From NCBI GenBank assembly GCA_902576905.1, contig CACGWW010000013.1, positions 1 through 43,609 of the forward strand: a stretch of 43,609 nucleotides of DNA. The letters are read 5' to 3'. The stretch is from an uncultured Alphaproteobacteria bacterium (lineage in GTDB: Bacteria > Pseudomonadota > Alphaproteobacteria > Rhodobacterales > Rhodobacteraceae). Within the stretch, counting starts at the first letter, position 1; each line of letters begins with the position of its first letter. The position numbers and the translations under genes were made by a program. Shown here piece after piece: positions 31,732-41,712 of the stretch. Below the pieces are notes generated by a model that did not search any database, was not told where the DNA came from, and saw only the letters and a program-made list of their open reading frames with translations.

Positions 31732-32865
31732 TTGACAGAGCTTAAAAAGACAGCTTTATACGATCTTCATCGATCTCTCGGTGCTAAAGCGATACCTTTC
31801 GCTGGATATGAAATGCCTGTTAATTACCCTTTAGGAATTATGAAAGAGCACTTATATTGCAGAAAGTCTGCAGGCCTTTTTGATGTTAGTCATATGGGGC
31901 AGCTAGTCATTTCGTCTAATACACATTCTATGCAATTCATTGCCTCTGAATTGGAAAAACTTCTTCCCATTGATGTATTAGGTCTTAGTGAAGACAGGCA
32001 GAGGTATGGGTTTTTACCAAATAAAGAGGGAGGAATCATAGACGACCTGATGATATCAAATAGAGGCGATCACTATTTTGTTGTTATAAATGCTTTGAGA
32101 AAGGAAATTGATTTTAAATATCTTAGAGAAAATATTTCTAGAGAAATCGATGTTGACTTAATTAAGACAAGAGCACTTATTGCTATTCAAGGTCCTCAAT
32201 CAGAAAAGATTTTATCCAACCTTATCGGAGAATTAAGTTCCTTAAAGTATCTTGATGTGAATAACTTTTCGTATAAAGGAGAGATACTATGGGTTTCAAG
32301 GTCTGGCTATACTGGACAAGATGGATTTGAAATATCACTACCTAACAGTCTATGTGAAGTTTTCTGTAAAAACATTCTCGACCAAGATGGTATTGAACCG
32401 ATTGGATTGGGAGCCAGAGATACCCTCAGACTGGAATGTGGGCTTTGCCTATATGGGCAGGACTTAAACGAAACAATTACTCCTATTGAGGCCGGTTTAA
32501 AATGGGCTATCCAAAAAGTTAGACGGACTGGAGGGGAGCGAGAAGGTGGTTTTGTGGGGCAAGAAAAGATTTTGAACCAAATTGAGGAACAACCTTATTT
32601 CAAGAGAGAGGCTTTTTTTCCCGATGGGAGAGCTCCACTAAGATCTGGGACTAAACTGTTTAGTGATGATAGTGGAAAGAATGAAATTGGTGTGATCACA
32701 TCTGGCGGCTACTCACCATCTCTTGAAAGGCCGATTTCAATGGGGTATTTGAACCATAATAAATTCAATGTTGATGAACCAATTTTTGGTGAAGTAAGAA
32801 ACAAGTTCTTTTCTGTAACACTTACAAAATTACCGTTCGTACCAACCAGTTTTAAAAGAAATTAA
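31732..32865 (+). CDS. gcvT: Glycine cleavage system T protein (aminomethyltransferase)
   Basis: Transfers the methylene group from the aminomethyl-lipoyl H protein to tetrahydrofolate, releasing ammonia. The 377 residues show the family start KKTALYDLHRSLGAKAIPFAGYEMPVNY, then KSAGLFDVSHMGQ, RTGYTGQDGFEIS-like SRSGYTGQDGFEIS, and LGARDTLRLECGLCLYGQDL with the folate/catalytic Asp region. The start is TTG at 31732 with AAGAAGG 7 bp upstream, controlled by the glycine riboswitch. gcvH follows after 14 bp. P and H proteins come next; the L protein (dihydrolipoamide dehydrogenase) is not in the window and is normally shared. Confidence 0.97.
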   Translation: MTELKKTALYDLHRSLGAKAIPFAGYEMPVNYPLGIMKEHLYCRKSAGLFDVSHMGQLVISSNTHSMQFIASELEKLLPIDVLGLSEDRQRYGFLPNKEGGIIDDLMISNRGDHYFVVINALRKEIDFKYLRENISREIDVDLIKTRALIAIQGPQSEKILSNLIGELSSLKYLDVNNFSYKGEILWVSRSGYTGQDGFEISLPNSLCEVFCKNILDQDGIEPIGLGARDTLRLECGLCLYGQDLNETITPIEAGLKWAIQKVRRTGGEREGGFVGQEKILNQIEEQPYFKREAFFPDGRAPLRSGTKLFSDDSGKNEIGVITSGGYSPSLERPISMGYLNHNKFNVDEPIFGEVRNKFFSVTLTKLPFVPTSFKRN

Positions 32866-32879
32866 GAGGAGATAGTAGT

Positions 32880-33239
32880 ATGAAATTCACAGAAGAGCAT
32901 GAATGGCTTGAGTCTGACGGAGATATAGTCAAGGTTGGCATCACAGAGTATGCTGCGGAACAATTGGGAGATATTGTATTCATTGAACTACCAGATGTAG
33001 GAACTTCAGTCACCAAAGGGCAAGAAATAGTTGTTATAGAAAGTGTAAAAGCAGCATCGGATATCTTGGCACCTCTTGATGGTGAAATTACAGAGATCAA
33101 TAACGCAATAGTGGATGACCCATCTATGGTTAACAACGATCCAACAGGAGAAGCTTGGTTTTTCAAAATGTCCTTAAAAAATCAAGGAGAGCTTGACGGT
33201 CTAATGAGTGAAGACGAATACAGGAAACATATTGAATAA
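32880..33239 (+). CDS. gcvH: Glycine cleavage system H protein (lipoyl carrier)
   Basis: A 119-residue carrier protein that shuttles the aminomethyl group between P, T and L proteins on a swinging lipoyl arm. The lipoylation Lys57 is in VVIESVKAASD. The start MKFTEEHEWLESDGDIVKVGITEYAAEQLGD and the C-terminal NDPTGEAWFFKM are family hallmarks. ATG is preceded by AGAGGAGATAGTAGT. The tight spacing with gcvT (14 bp) and gcvP (21 bp) shows one operon. No unusual residue is seen. Confidence 0.98.
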   Translation: MKFTEEHEWLESDGDIVKVGITEYAAEQLGDIVFIELPDVGTSVTKGQEIVVIESVKAASDILAPLDGEITEINNAIVDDPSMVNNDPTGEAWFFKMSLKNQGELDGLMSEDEYRKHIE

Positions 33240-33260
33240 CTAAATTATTAGGGGGAAAAA

Positions 33261-36134
33261 ATGAATTTTGAAAATAATAATTTTGAGCCAACGGAGTATC
33301 TACCTTACGATTTTGCTAATAGGAGGCACATAGGACCATCGCCTCAGGAGATGGAAAAAATGCTTAAGCTTCTTGGTCTGAATAATATTGATCAATTAAT
33401 TGATCAAACAATTCCTCCATCCATAAGACAAAAAAAATTACTTGATTGGGATAAGCCAAAATCTGAACGAGAGATGCTTTTCCATCTTAGAGAAACAGCG
33501 TTAAAAAATAAAAAAATGATGAGCTTAATCGGTCAAGGGTATCACGGAACTATAACACCCCCTGCAATTCAAAGAAATGTTTTAGAAAATCCTGCCTGGT
33601 ACACTTCCTATACCCCTTACCAGCCAGAGATTTCCCAAGGACGTTTGGAAGCTCTTCTTAATTTTCAAACAATGATCAGTGACCTAACTGGACTGGAAAT
33701 AGCGAACGCATCTTTACTAGATGAAGCCACTGCGTGTGCAGAGGCAATGACTATGGCAAAAAGGATAACTAAAAACAAATCCATCAATTTCTTTGTTGAC
33801 CAAGAATGTCACCCACAAAATATAGAAGTCCTGAAGACAAGAGCACAACCACTCGGATTAAACATAATTATTGGTGATCCGGATAAAGACATTAACTATG
33901 AAGATTGCTTTGGAGCAATATTCCAATATCCTGGAACTTTTGGTGCACTTAGAGACTTTACAAATGTGACCGATAAACTGCACGAAAAGGGCGCTCTTGT
34001 TACGATTTCAGCAGACCCAATGTCGTTAACTTTACTAAAAGAGCCAGGTTCCATGGGGGCTGACATCGCAGTAGGATCAACACAAAGATTTGGTGTTCCA
34101 CAAGGATTTGGAGGACCCCATGCCGCTTATATGGCTACCAAAGAGACTTACAAGCGCTTTCTTCCTGGTAGAATTGTAGGTGTTTCCATAGATAGTAAAG
34201 GCAATAAAGCGTATCGATTGGCTCTACAAACGAGAGAGCAACATATTAGACGTGAAAAGGCTACTAGCAACGTGTGTACGGCGCAAGCTCTTCTAGCGGT
34301 AATGGCATCTTTTTATGCTGTTATGCATGGGCCAGATGGGTTAAAAGCTATTGCGCAAAGGATCCACAGAAAAACCGTTAGATTAGCCAAGGGATTGGAG
34401 GCACATGGTTTCAATGTGGAACAAAAACATTTTTTTGATACGATTACGATAAACGTCGGTCCTATGCAAAATGTAATTCTCAAATCAGCAATTAGTGAAG
34501 GAATTAATCTTAGAAAGATAGGCAAGTCTAGAATTGGAATATCATTGGATGAGAGAACCAGGCCGGCTATAATTGAGGCAGTATGGAGATCATTTGGTAT
34601 AAAACGAAAAGATAAAGACTTAACTTCAGGTTATCGAATTCCCAACGAATTATTCAGACTTACTGATTTCCTTACACATCCTATATTTCACATGAACAGA
34701 GCGGAGAGTGAGATGACAAGATACATGCGCCGTCTTGTTGACAGAGATATAGCTCTTGATAGATCTATGATACCACTTGGCTCATGTACTATGAAACTCA
34801 ATGCGGCTGCAGAAATGCTCCCCCTGTCTTGGCCCGAGTTTTCTCAAGTCCACCCATATGCTCCCAAGGAACAAACCTTGGGCTATAACATAATGATAGA
34901 CAACTTGTCTAAAATGTTATGTGATGTGACCGGATATGACTCTATATCGATGCAGTCTAATTCAGGTGCCCAAGGAGAGTATGCTGGACTGCTTACAATT
35001 GGGCGATACCATAAATCACGGGGAGATAATAACAGAGACATTTGTTTAATTCCCATGTCGGCACATGGCACAAATCCGGCTTCAGCGCAGATGGCTGGAT
35101 TACAGGTTGTTCCAGTCAATACATCAGATAATGGGGACGTTGATATAAAAGATTTCGAAAGTAAAGCTAAGGAATATAAAGATCGGCTGTCATGTTGCAT
35201 GATTACCTACCCTTCAACTCATGGTGTGTTTGAAGTTAATGTTTCAAAAATTTGCGCGATTACCCATAAATTTGGTGGTCAGGTTTACCTTGATGGTGCA
35301 AATCTGAATGCAATGGTTGGACTGGTTAAACCTGGCGAGATTGGCGCTGATGTAAGCCATTTAAATCTTCATAAAACTTTCGCTATCCCCCATGGTGGTG
35401 GTGGGCCAGGAATGGGGCCTATAGCGGTCAAAGATCATTTAACTCCATTTCTTCCAGGAAATCCAGTTGAGGATAATGATGGAGGAGCTGTCTCTGCTGC
35501 TCCATTTGGATCAGGTTCAATTTTGACTATTTCATGGGCTTACTGTTTAATGATGGGCGGAACAGGGCTCACACAAGCTACAAGAGTAGCCATTTTAAAT
35601 GCCAATTATATTGCAAAGAAATTGGGAGAGTTTTATCCCATTCTTTACACTGGGCCTGAAGGAAGAATTGCACATGAATGTATCATAGACATTAGACCCC
35701 TTACTAAAGATACAGGTGTTACTGTTGATGATATTTCAAAGCGATTAGTTGATTGTGGGTTTCATGCACCAACCATGAGTTTTCCAGTTGCGGGAACTCT
35801 CATGATTGAACCAACAGAGAGTGAAACCAAAGCAGAACTTGATAGATTTTGTGATGCTATGATAGCAATTTTCCATGAAGCAAAGGATATTGAAGAGGGT
35901 CGTATCGATCCGGATAATAATCCTTTGAAAAATGCTCCTCATACAGTTGAAGATTTAGTTGGAGAGTGGAATAGACCATATACTAGGGAGCAAGCTTGTT
36001 TTCCTCCCGGTTCCTTTCGTGTGGATAAGTATTGGCCGCCCGTAAATAGAATTGATAATGTCCATGGGGATAGAAATCTAATTTGTACGTGTCCGCCCAT
36101 GTCTGACTTTGAAGGAACAAACGAGGAAAACTAA
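33261..36134 (+). CDS. gcvP: Glycine dehydrogenase (decarboxylating), P protein
   Basis: A PLP enzyme that decarboxylates glycine and loads the aminomethyl group on GcvH. The 957 residues form the single-chain (alpha2) type, not the split GcvPA/PB. The N-half has the signatures [11 protein letters not shown] and MIGQGYHGT-like [14 protein letters not shown]. The C-half carries the PLP-binding Lys in [17 protein letters not shown], a glycine-rich loop, followed by [17 protein letters not shown]. Family length and motifs are complete. A GGGG-containing ribosome site precedes the ATG. It is the last gene of the riboswitch-controlled operon. Confidence 0.98.
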   Translation: MNFENNNFEPTEYLPYDFANRRHIGPSPQEMEKMLKLLGLNNIDQLIDQTIPPSIRQKKLLDWDKPKSEREMLFHLRETALKNKKMMSLIGQGYHGTITPPAIQRNVLENPAWYTSYTPYQPEISQGRLEALLNFQTMISDLTGLEIANASLLDEATACAEAMTMAKRITKNKSINFFVDQECHPQNIEVLKTRAQPLGLNIIIGDPDKDINYEDCFGAIFQYPGTFGALRDFTNVTDKLHEKGALVTISADPMSLTLLKEPGSMGADIAVGSTQRFGVPQGFGGPHAAYMATKETYKRFLPGRIVGVSIDSKGNKAYRLALQTREQHIRREKATSNVCTAQALLAVMASFYAVMHGPDGLKAIAQRIHRKTVRLAKGLEAHGFNVEQKHFFDTITINVGPMQNVILKSAISEGINLRKIGKSRIGISLDERTRPAIIEAVWRSFGIKRKDKDLTSGYRIPNELFRLTDFLTHPIFHMNRAESEMTRYMRRLVDRDIALDRSMIPLGSCTMKLNAAAEMLPLSWPEFSQVHPYAPKEQTLGYNIMIDNLSKMLCDVTGYDSISMQSNSGAQGEYAGLLTIGRYHKSRGDNNRDICLIPMSAHGTNPASAQMAGLQVVPVNTSDNGDVDIKDFESKAKEYKDRLSCCMITYPSTHGVFEVNVSKICAITHKFGGQVYLDGANLNAMVGLVKPGEIGADVSHLNLHKTFAIPHGGGGPGMGPIAVKDHLTPFLPGNPVEDNDGGAVSAAPFGSGSILTISWAYCLMMGGTGLTQATRVAILNANYIAKKLGEFYPILYTGPEGRIAHECIIDIRPLTKDTGVTVDDISKRLVDCGFHAPTMSFPVAGTLMIEPTESETKAELDRFCDAMIAIFHEAKDIEEGRIDPDNNPLKNAPHTVEDLVGEWNRPYTREQACFPPGSFRVDKYWPPVNRIDNVHGDRNLICTCPPMSDFEGTNEEN

Positions 36135-36229
36135 TTTTTTTATAGCTTTTGGTCATTTATTCGTTTTACACTAAGTTTCGAATTGGGCATTTGGTTGCCT
36201 ATTAAAATCAAAGCTTTCTTTAATACACA

Positions 36230-37999
36230 ATGTCAAAAGTTAAACGTAAATTAACAACAATTCTTGCTACCGATTGTGTCGGCTTTAGCAAAAGAATGGA
36301 TGAGAATGAAGAACTAACACTTGAAAACCTAAAAGCCTGCAGATCTATAATTGATCCACAGATAAAAGAATTCGGAGGAAGAATTTTCTATACAGCAGGG
36401 GACTCAGTAATAGCGGAGTTTGAAAGTCCTGTTGAATGTGTGAACGCAGCAATAGGTTTTCAAAAAGCTATCAATGATAGAAATAATACGCTTTCTGAAG
36501 AATCTCAGCTGGACTGGAGAGTTGGCATACATCTCGATGACGTCATAATAGAAGGAGATAATGTCTATGGAAACGGCGTAAACATTGCAGCTAGACTTGA
36601 GACTGCCTGTTCTCCGGGACAAATACTACTTTCCACAGCAGTACAAGATCAGGTTAATAAAAGAATAAATTTTAGTATTGAAGATGCTGGGACAAAATCT
36701 TTAAAAAATATTGACGAGGCCTTTCAAGTATATGGAATCTCTCCCTCTGGCGAAAAAATTTCTAAGACCGATGCACTTAAGGAGAAGGATGCACAAGAGG
36801 CAGTTAAAAGCTACAAGCCAAAATTAGCAGTTTTACCTTTTGATAATATGAATAATGATGAAGATAGCGGTTATTTAGTTGATGGTGTTGTTGAGGATTT
36901 AATTACAGAGTTTTCACGAATACGAGAACTTGAGGTCTTATCTCGACAGTCCTGTTTCGAATTTCGTGGTGCTACCAGTACTATAAGAGACTTTTGTAAA
37001 AAATTTGGAGTAGATTATGCAGTTTCAGGGAGTATTCGTACATCTGGTAAACGAGTTAGAATTTCTGTTGAGCTATCTGACGCAACTGATGGAAACGCTC
37101 TTTGGAACAATAAATATGATCGTATCTTAGAAGACATTTTTGATGTACAAGACGAAATTGTAAGAAAAATATCGATTGCACTTTTAGGTGAAATTGAGAT
37201 TTCAAGCCTTGAACGGGCCAATCGCAAACCTACAGAAAATCTAACATCATATGAATTGTTATTAAGAGGCAAAGTATTGCACCACAAATTTAAAAAAGAG
37301 GCATGCCTTGAAGCTATCGATTCCTTCAACAAGGCGATCCAAGCTGATAATAATAATGGTCAGGCATACGCTTGGAAGGCTTGCGCAATAGGACAAGCAA
37401 TGGGACGCGGTTATTTAGAAGGAGACATGCAAGAATGGTGGAATAATTCTATGCAATGCATAGATAAGGCTCAACAATTAAATGATAATGATTTTGAAGT
37501 ACATAGAATGCTAGCAGAGGTTGCCTTAAGCACTCATGATTTCAAAGCTGGGGAAAGACATGCGCGTGCCTCATTCAAAATGGTGCCAAATGATCCTAGA
37601 GTATTATCAGTTTATGGAGAGATTTTATCCCGAACGGGTTCGACAGAGAAAGGTATAGAGCTTTTAGAGAGCGCTCTTGAATTGGACCCTATACCAATGG
37701 GAAAAACAAATACAGACCATAGAACTAGAGCCGTTCTTTTTGGATATTTTATGGATAGAAACAGTGACAAGTGCAAGGAGCTCATAAAAAACCTGCAAGA
37801 GGTTGACTTTAAATCATGGCTGGTGACCGCAAAAATTTGTGATGATGAAGAGATAGAATATACTTCGGAAGTTTGGTTCACTGAAAATAAAGATCATTTC
37901 AAGGAAATGGACTGGGAAATGGAAATAGACAGGTTTCATTTAAATAATGAAGGTTTGCAAAAATCTCTTGTAGGCTTTGTTGAAAGCCTTTTCAATTAA
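36230..37999 (+). CDS. Class III adenylate/guanylate cyclase with FlgO/TolB-like and TPR domains (paralogue 2)
   Basis: A 589-residue paralogue of the protein at 16982, with the same architecture and near-constant residue numbering. The cyclase domain (1-170) keeps Asp15, Asp58, Asn118 and Arg122, so catalysis is expected. A FlgO/TolB-N-like domain (about 200-345, KLAVLPFDN to YAVSGSIRTSGKRVRISVEL) and TPR repeats follow. The C-termini also match (VESLFN against ADSLF). No obvious Shine-Dalgarno precedes the ATG. The upstream 95 bp contains a small hairpin, GGCA/TGCC near 36187-36204. Its last 8 bp overlap the convergent MaoC gene. Confidence 0.93.
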   Translation: MSKVKRKLTTILATDCVGFSKRMDENEELTLENLKACRSIIDPQIKEFGGRIFYTAGDSVIAEFESPVECVNAAIGFQKAINDRNNTLSEESQLDWRVGIHLDDVIIEGDNVYGNGVNIAARLETACSPGQILLSTAVQDQVNKRINFSIEDAGTKSLKNIDEAFQVYGISPSGEKISKTDALKEKDAQEAVKSYKPKLAVLPFDNMNNDEDSGYLVDGVVEDLITEFSRIRELEVLSRQSCFEFRGATSTIRDFCKKFGVDYAVSGSIRTSGKRVRISVELSDATDGNALWNNKYDRILEDIFDVQDEIVRKISIALLGEIEISSLERANRKPTENLTSYELLLRGKVLHHKFKKEACLEAIDSFNKAIQADNNNGQAYAWKACAIGQAMGRGYLEGDMQEWWNNSMQCIDKAQQLNDNDFEVHRMLAEVALSTHDFKAGERHARASFKMVPNDPRVLSVYGEILSRTGSTEKGIELLESALELDPIPMGKTNTDHRTRAVLFGYFMDRNSDKCKELIKNLQEVDFKSWLVTAKICDDEEIEYTSEVWFTENKDHFKEMDWEMEIDRFHLNNEGLQKSLVGFVESLFN

Positions 38000-38465
38000 C
38001 TGAATCACTGGAATACATTAATGACAAAGTTTCGGCATACATAGCTAATTTTTTTATTCCCTTAATTTCCGTCAATCTCTCAACTCTGACAAGAACGGAA
38101 TTGTCATCACGTATTATAACTTTCAATATCTTTGATTTAAGCCTTATAAATGACCCAACTTTTACTGGTGAAATAAATCGCACTTTATCAATACCATAGT
38201 TAAGAGTGTGCTTTAAATTCTCGATATGAATTTTATTTTTCCCTAAACTGGGAGAGATACAAAGACTTAACAAACCATGAGCAATTGTTTTTCCAGCTGG
38301 CATTTCATTGAATGCTCGATCAATGTCAACATGTATCCATTGATCATCACCTGAAAGCTTTGCAAAAGCGTTAATAAGTTCTTGATCAATTAAAAACCAA
38401 TCACTGTAACCCAAATCATAATTTTCATATTTTTTTAAGTCTTGTGGAAACCTTACTTTAAGCAA
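37992..38465 (-). CDS. MaoC-like (R)-specific enoyl-CoA hydratase
   Basis: A 157-residue hotdog-fold hydratase. The active-site motif SGDDQWIHVDIDRAFNEMPAGKTIAHGLL contains the catalytic Asp and His of hydratase 2. It adds water to a trans-2-enoyl-CoA, feeding beta-oxidation or polyester precursors. The start is TTG at 38465, one base after the thiolase TAA, with GAGGT upstream, so the thiolase and hydratase are coupled. The pairing supports a common fatty-acyl-CoA pathway. Its 3' end overlaps the convergent cyclase gene by 8 bp. Confidence 0.88.
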   Translation of the reverse strand: MLKVRFPQDLKKYENYDLGYSDWFLIDQELINAFAKLSGDDQWIHVDIDRAFNEMPAGKTIAHGLLSLCISPSLGKNKIHIENLKHTLNYGIDKVRFISPVKVGSFIRLKSKILKVIIRDDNSVLVRVERLTEIKGIKKLAMYAETLSLMYSSDSVN

Positions 38466-39668
38466 TTACAAAACCTCAAACAATCCGGCTGCGCCCATTC
38501 CGCCACCAACACACATCGTACAAACAACAAGCTTTGCATTTCGTCGTTTCCCCTCAATTAATGCGTGCCCTACTAGTCTAGCACCTGTCATTCCGAATGG
38601 ATGGCCGATAGATATCCCTCCTCCATTTACATTTAAAATTTCGTTTGGAATTCCTAACCTATCTCTGCAGTAAATCACTTGGCTTGCGAAAGCTTCATTT
38701 AACTCCCAGAGATCAATATCGTCCATTTTTAATCCATTATTTTTCAGAAGCTTTGGTACCGCATATACCGGACCTATTCCCATTTCATCAGGATCACAAC
38801 CGGCAACAGCCATACCCCTATAAACTCCGAGAGGGCTTAACCCCCTCCGCTCAGCTTCTTTTGACTCCATCAAAATACTTGCAGATGCTCCGTCTGACAA
38901 TTGAGAAGCATTCCCTGCAGTGATGTGACTTCCCTCACTTATGTGAATGCCATCTTTAAAAACCGGTTTGAGCGCGCTTAAGCCCTCCAAACTTGTATTT
39001 GGTCGATTCCCTTCATCTTTTATTAAACTCACCTCATGATAAGTCGCAGTTTTATTTTCTTTATCGTAATATTTCATTGTCGACTTAAGAGGCACAATTT
39101 CATCATCCATAAACCCATTTCTTTGGGCATGTGCTGTTCGTATTTGTGACTGTAACGCGTATTCATCTTGTCTTTCACGAGATATCCCATATCGATCTGC
39201 TACTGTTTCAGCTGTCTCAATCATAGTCATGTAAAGTTCAGGCATTTCATTCTCAAGCCAAGGATCTCTAGCGTTATCCATTCTAAAATTTTCATTTCTG
39301 ACTAACGAAACAGACTCAACTCCACCCCCCACCGTAACGTTCATTCCATCATCAATTATCTGTTTGGCTGCAGTAGCTATTGCCATCATCCCCGATGCAC
39401 ATTGTCTATCTATTGACATTCCAGCGACACTTGTAGGAAGCCCAGCTCTAAGTAAAGATTGCCTTGCAATGTTTCCTTGCTGCGTACCTTGTTGGGCTGC
39501 AGCTCCTAGAATGACATCATCAACATCATTGGGATCTACTTTTGCTCGTTTTACTGCCTCTGAAATAGCATGCCCTGCTAAGGTTTGTGCATGTGTGTTA
39601 TTAAACGACCCACGGTATGCCTTGCCGATTGGTGTTCTTGCTGTTGATACTATAACGGCTTCTCTCAT
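38466..39668 (-). CDS. Acetyl-CoA C-acyltransferase (thiolase)
   Basis: A 400-residue thiolase. The nucleophile Cys90 is in [12 protein letters not shown], the catalytic His in [18 protein letters not shown], and the second Cys in [15 protein letters not shown]. The start [19 protein letters not shown] is typical. It either cleaves 3-ketoacyl-CoA or condenses two acetyl-CoA; the two cannot be separated by motif. It is directly coupled to the MaoC-like hydratase downstream. The 90 bp upstream separates it from the divergent BLUF gene. Confidence 0.95.
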   Translation of the reverse strand: MREAVIVSTARTPIGKAYRGSFNNTHAQTLAGHAISEAVKRAKVDPNDVDDVILGAAAQQGTQQGNIARQSLLRAGLPTSVAGMSIDRQCASGMMAIATAAKQIIDDGMNVTVGGGVESVSLVRNENFRMDNARDPWLENEMPELYMTMIETAETVADRYGISRERQDEYALQSQIRTAHAQRNGFMDDEIVPLKSTMKYYDKENKTATYHEVSLIKDEGNRPNTSLEGLSALKPVFKDGIHISEGSHITAGNASQLSDGASASILMESKEAERRGLSPLGVYRGMAVAGCDPDEMGIGPVYAVPKLLKNNGLKMDDIDLWELNEAFASQVIYCRDRLGIPNEILNVNGGGISIGHPFGMTGARLVGHALIEGKRRNAKLVVCTMCVGGGMGAAGLFEVL

Positions 39669-39758
39669 CGGAGCTATCTCCCTAGTAATCTTAATTTGGT
39701 TTGTTTCCAGTTTTACTCTACCATAATGGTATTAGGTCTATAATAATAAAATGATACA

Positions 39759-40193
39759 ATGTTGAAATATATTGTCTATTACAGCTTTTCTCAGTCAGAA
39801 ATAAGCAGCAGTGAGCTTAAGGAATTATTACAAAAGGCAAGAGAATGGAACGAGGCTCATGAAATAACAGGATTACTTATTTATAGGTTCAATAAAAAAT
39901 TTAAAAGAGGCAACTTCCTTCAAATCATTGAGGGGCCAAAAAAATCAATCTCATCTACCTGGGATAGAATTTCTGCTGACCGAAGACATCATACCATAAC
40001 AGTTCTGGAAGATGGGAGTTTTGAAGAAAGAAACTTTCCGACTTGGTCTATGGGTTTGAAGAACTTAAATACTGAAGCACTTGAAGGCACTCCAGGTTTC
40101 ATCGATATTAATGATGATCGATTTTGGTCTAACCCAAATAATTTGAAACCTAGCGCTTTGGATCTTTTAAGAAAATTCTATAATATGGGGTGA
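39759..40193 (+). CDS. BLUF-domain blue-light sensor
   Basis: A 144-residue flavin-binding photosensor of the short, stand-alone type. The BLUF core covers about 1-100. Tyr7 (VYYSFS) is the expected photoactive Tyr, Asn31 sits in EWNEAHEITGLLIY, Gln55 in NFLQIIEGP, and WSMGL (96-100) holds the Trp/Met pair. RRHHTI is the usual D-x-R-H segment variant. No output domain follows, only about 40 residues, so it must act by binding a partner. No EAL or AppA-type partner is adjacent; neighbours are the thiolase and an M29 aminopeptidase. FAD or FMN is the chromophore in the family. Confidence 0.92.
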   Translation: MLKYIVYYSFSQSEISSSELKELLQKAREWNEAHEITGLLIYRFNKKFKRGNFLQIIEGPKKSISSTWDRISADRRHHTITVLEDGSFEERNFPTWSMGLKNLNTEALEGTPGFIDINDDRFWSNPNNLKPSALDLLRKFYNMG

Positions 40194-40202
40194 TTTAAAA
40201 CC

Positions 40203-40379
40203 CTATAGAGACTTAATCACTTTCTGCTTTGCTTCTGAACTCAAAGCTACCACTACACCTTTGGTAATTGTTTTTGTTTTTTCATACGGTTCTTTTTTTT
40301 CATCTACTCCTTCAAGCTTTACTGTTTTTTTTAAGCCTTCTGCTAGCACTTTTGATGTTAGTGTATTTGTTTTAATCAA
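40203..40379 (-). CDS. Small hypothetical protein, overlapping the aminopeptidase 3' end
   Basis: Not recognised. About 58 residues, basic (TLTSKVLAEGLKKTVKLEG at the start, later KTITKGVVVALS), without membrane helix or Cys. The start is uncertain. A TTG at 40379 has GGAGAGG at a proper distance; the GTG at 40388 lies too near that site. Either way it overlaps the end of the M29 aminopeptidase gene (stop at 40372) by a few codons, as coupled genes do. Amino-acid composition looks real rather than random, but evidence is limited. It converges with the BLUF gene. Confidence 0.45.
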   Translation of the reverse strand: MIKTNTLTSKVLAEGLKKTVKLEGVDEKKEPYEKTKTITKGVVVALSSEAKQKVIKSL

Positions 40380-41607
40380 CCCACTCACCTCTCCTAAATA
40401 TAGGCACTATTTCTCCACTTTTCCCAAAACCATCAATGTCAATTTCACCTGACCCAATCATCCAATCAATATGAATCATGCTTGAATTACCTCCGCGCTC
40501 CCTTATTTCTGACGTCGAAAGGTTTGTTTCTCCTTTAAAGCATTTAGAGTAACACTGGCCAAGAGCTATATGACAAGCAGCATTTTCATCAAAAAGTGTA
40601 TTATAAAACAAAAGTCCAGAGTTTGAAATTGGTGAGCTATTAGGTACCAGTGCTACTTCTCCCAATCTTCGAGCTCCTTCATCAGACTCTAAAACCTTCT
40701 TCAAAACCGTTTCACCTTTGCTAGCTTTTGCATCTGTTATACTGCCTTTTTCAAAAACAACTCGAATATTATCAATTAACGTTCCTTGATGCGATAAGGG
40801 TTTAGTAGAAGATACATAGCCCTCAACTCTTAGCGCGTGCGGGGTAGTGAACACTTCTTCAGAAGGAATATTAGGGTTACAAATCACACCATTTTGAGCC
40901 ATTGAAGCACCACCCATCCACTCGTGGTCATCAGCCAAACCTACTTTTAAATCTGTTCCAGGCCCCTTAAAATGTATTTCTTTGAAATCCTTTTGATTTA
41001 ACCATTCCCTTTTCTCTTTAAGTGTCTGATTATGTGTCTTCCATGATGCAACAGGATCTTCTGCGTTAACACGCGAAGCCATAAAAATGGCCTCAGCTAA
41101 TCGAGTTTGCGCATCATCTTCAGCTAGATCAGGGAACATTCTTTTTGCCCAAGCTAAGCCCGGCCAAGCTATAATATTCCAGTTAATATCAAACTGGGTA
41201 ATTCTTTCTCTTGCTGGTTTGTAAGCTTTCGAGTTAGCTTTATTTGCTCTCGCAACTCTTTCCGGATCCATATCTGATAACAACATTGGGTCATCACCGG
41301 CAATTGCCATTCTAGCCGTATTATTATCAAAAGCTTCGCCCATACCTTTGTAAAGCCAATCTGCAGCTACGTCAAAACTTTCATCAGAAGCATATTTATA
41401 TCTTGCGAGCGTAATTTCACTATCAGAGAAAAAAGGTGTTACCAAGCCCGCTCCCGCTTTGTAAGCATGCTTTGCTATTAATCTCACTAGTGGCAGTGCA
41501 TCTGATGGAGCGGTAATTAATAAGTTTTGTCCTTTTTGCAGAGCAACCCCAGTACTAACTGAGAGTTTAGCAAGCTTGTCTAACTTCTCAAAGTTTATAG
41601 AACCCAT
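40372..41607 (-). CDS. M29-family metallo-aminopeptidase
   Basis: A 411-residue peptidase of the AmpS/AmpT (M29) family, removing N-terminal residues from peptides in the cytosol. Candidate metal ligands are visible in order: Glu in NIPSEEVF, Glu in RRLGEVALVP, His in ENAACHIALGQ, Tyr near CYSK, His and Asp in MIHIDWMIGS. The length is the family norm. The start at 41607 has AAAGG at about nine bases upstream. The gene is followed, with overlap, by the small hypothetical gene at 40203. Cation identity (Zn or Co) is unknown. Confidence 0.93.
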   Translation of the reverse strand: MGSINFEKLDKLAKLSVSTGVALQKGQNLLITAPSDALPLVRLIAKHAYKAGAGLVTPFFSDSEITLARYKYASDESFDVAADWLYKGMGEAFDNNTARMAIAGDDPMLLSDMDPERVARANKANSKAYKPARERITQFDINWNIIAWPGLAWAKRMFPDLAEDDAQTRLAEAIFMASRVNAEDPVASWKTHNQTLKEKREWLNQKDFKEIHFKGPGTDLKVGLADDHEWMGGASMAQNGVICNPNIPSEEVFTTPHALRVEGYVSSTKPLSHQGTLIDNIRVVFEKGSITDAKASKGETVLKKVLESDEGARRLGEVALVPNSSPISNSGLLFYNTLFDENAACHIALGQCYSKCFKGETNLSTSEIRERGGNSSMIHIDWMIGSGEIDIDGFGKSGEIVPIFRRGEWVD

Positions 41608-41712
41608 GGTGATAAACCTTTCATTTTAAATGCTAGCATGAGCAACTCATAAGCTATTACAGTTCTGAAAATTAATTCAACTTTAAATTTCTTATCTGAG
41701 TAAGCAAAATAA

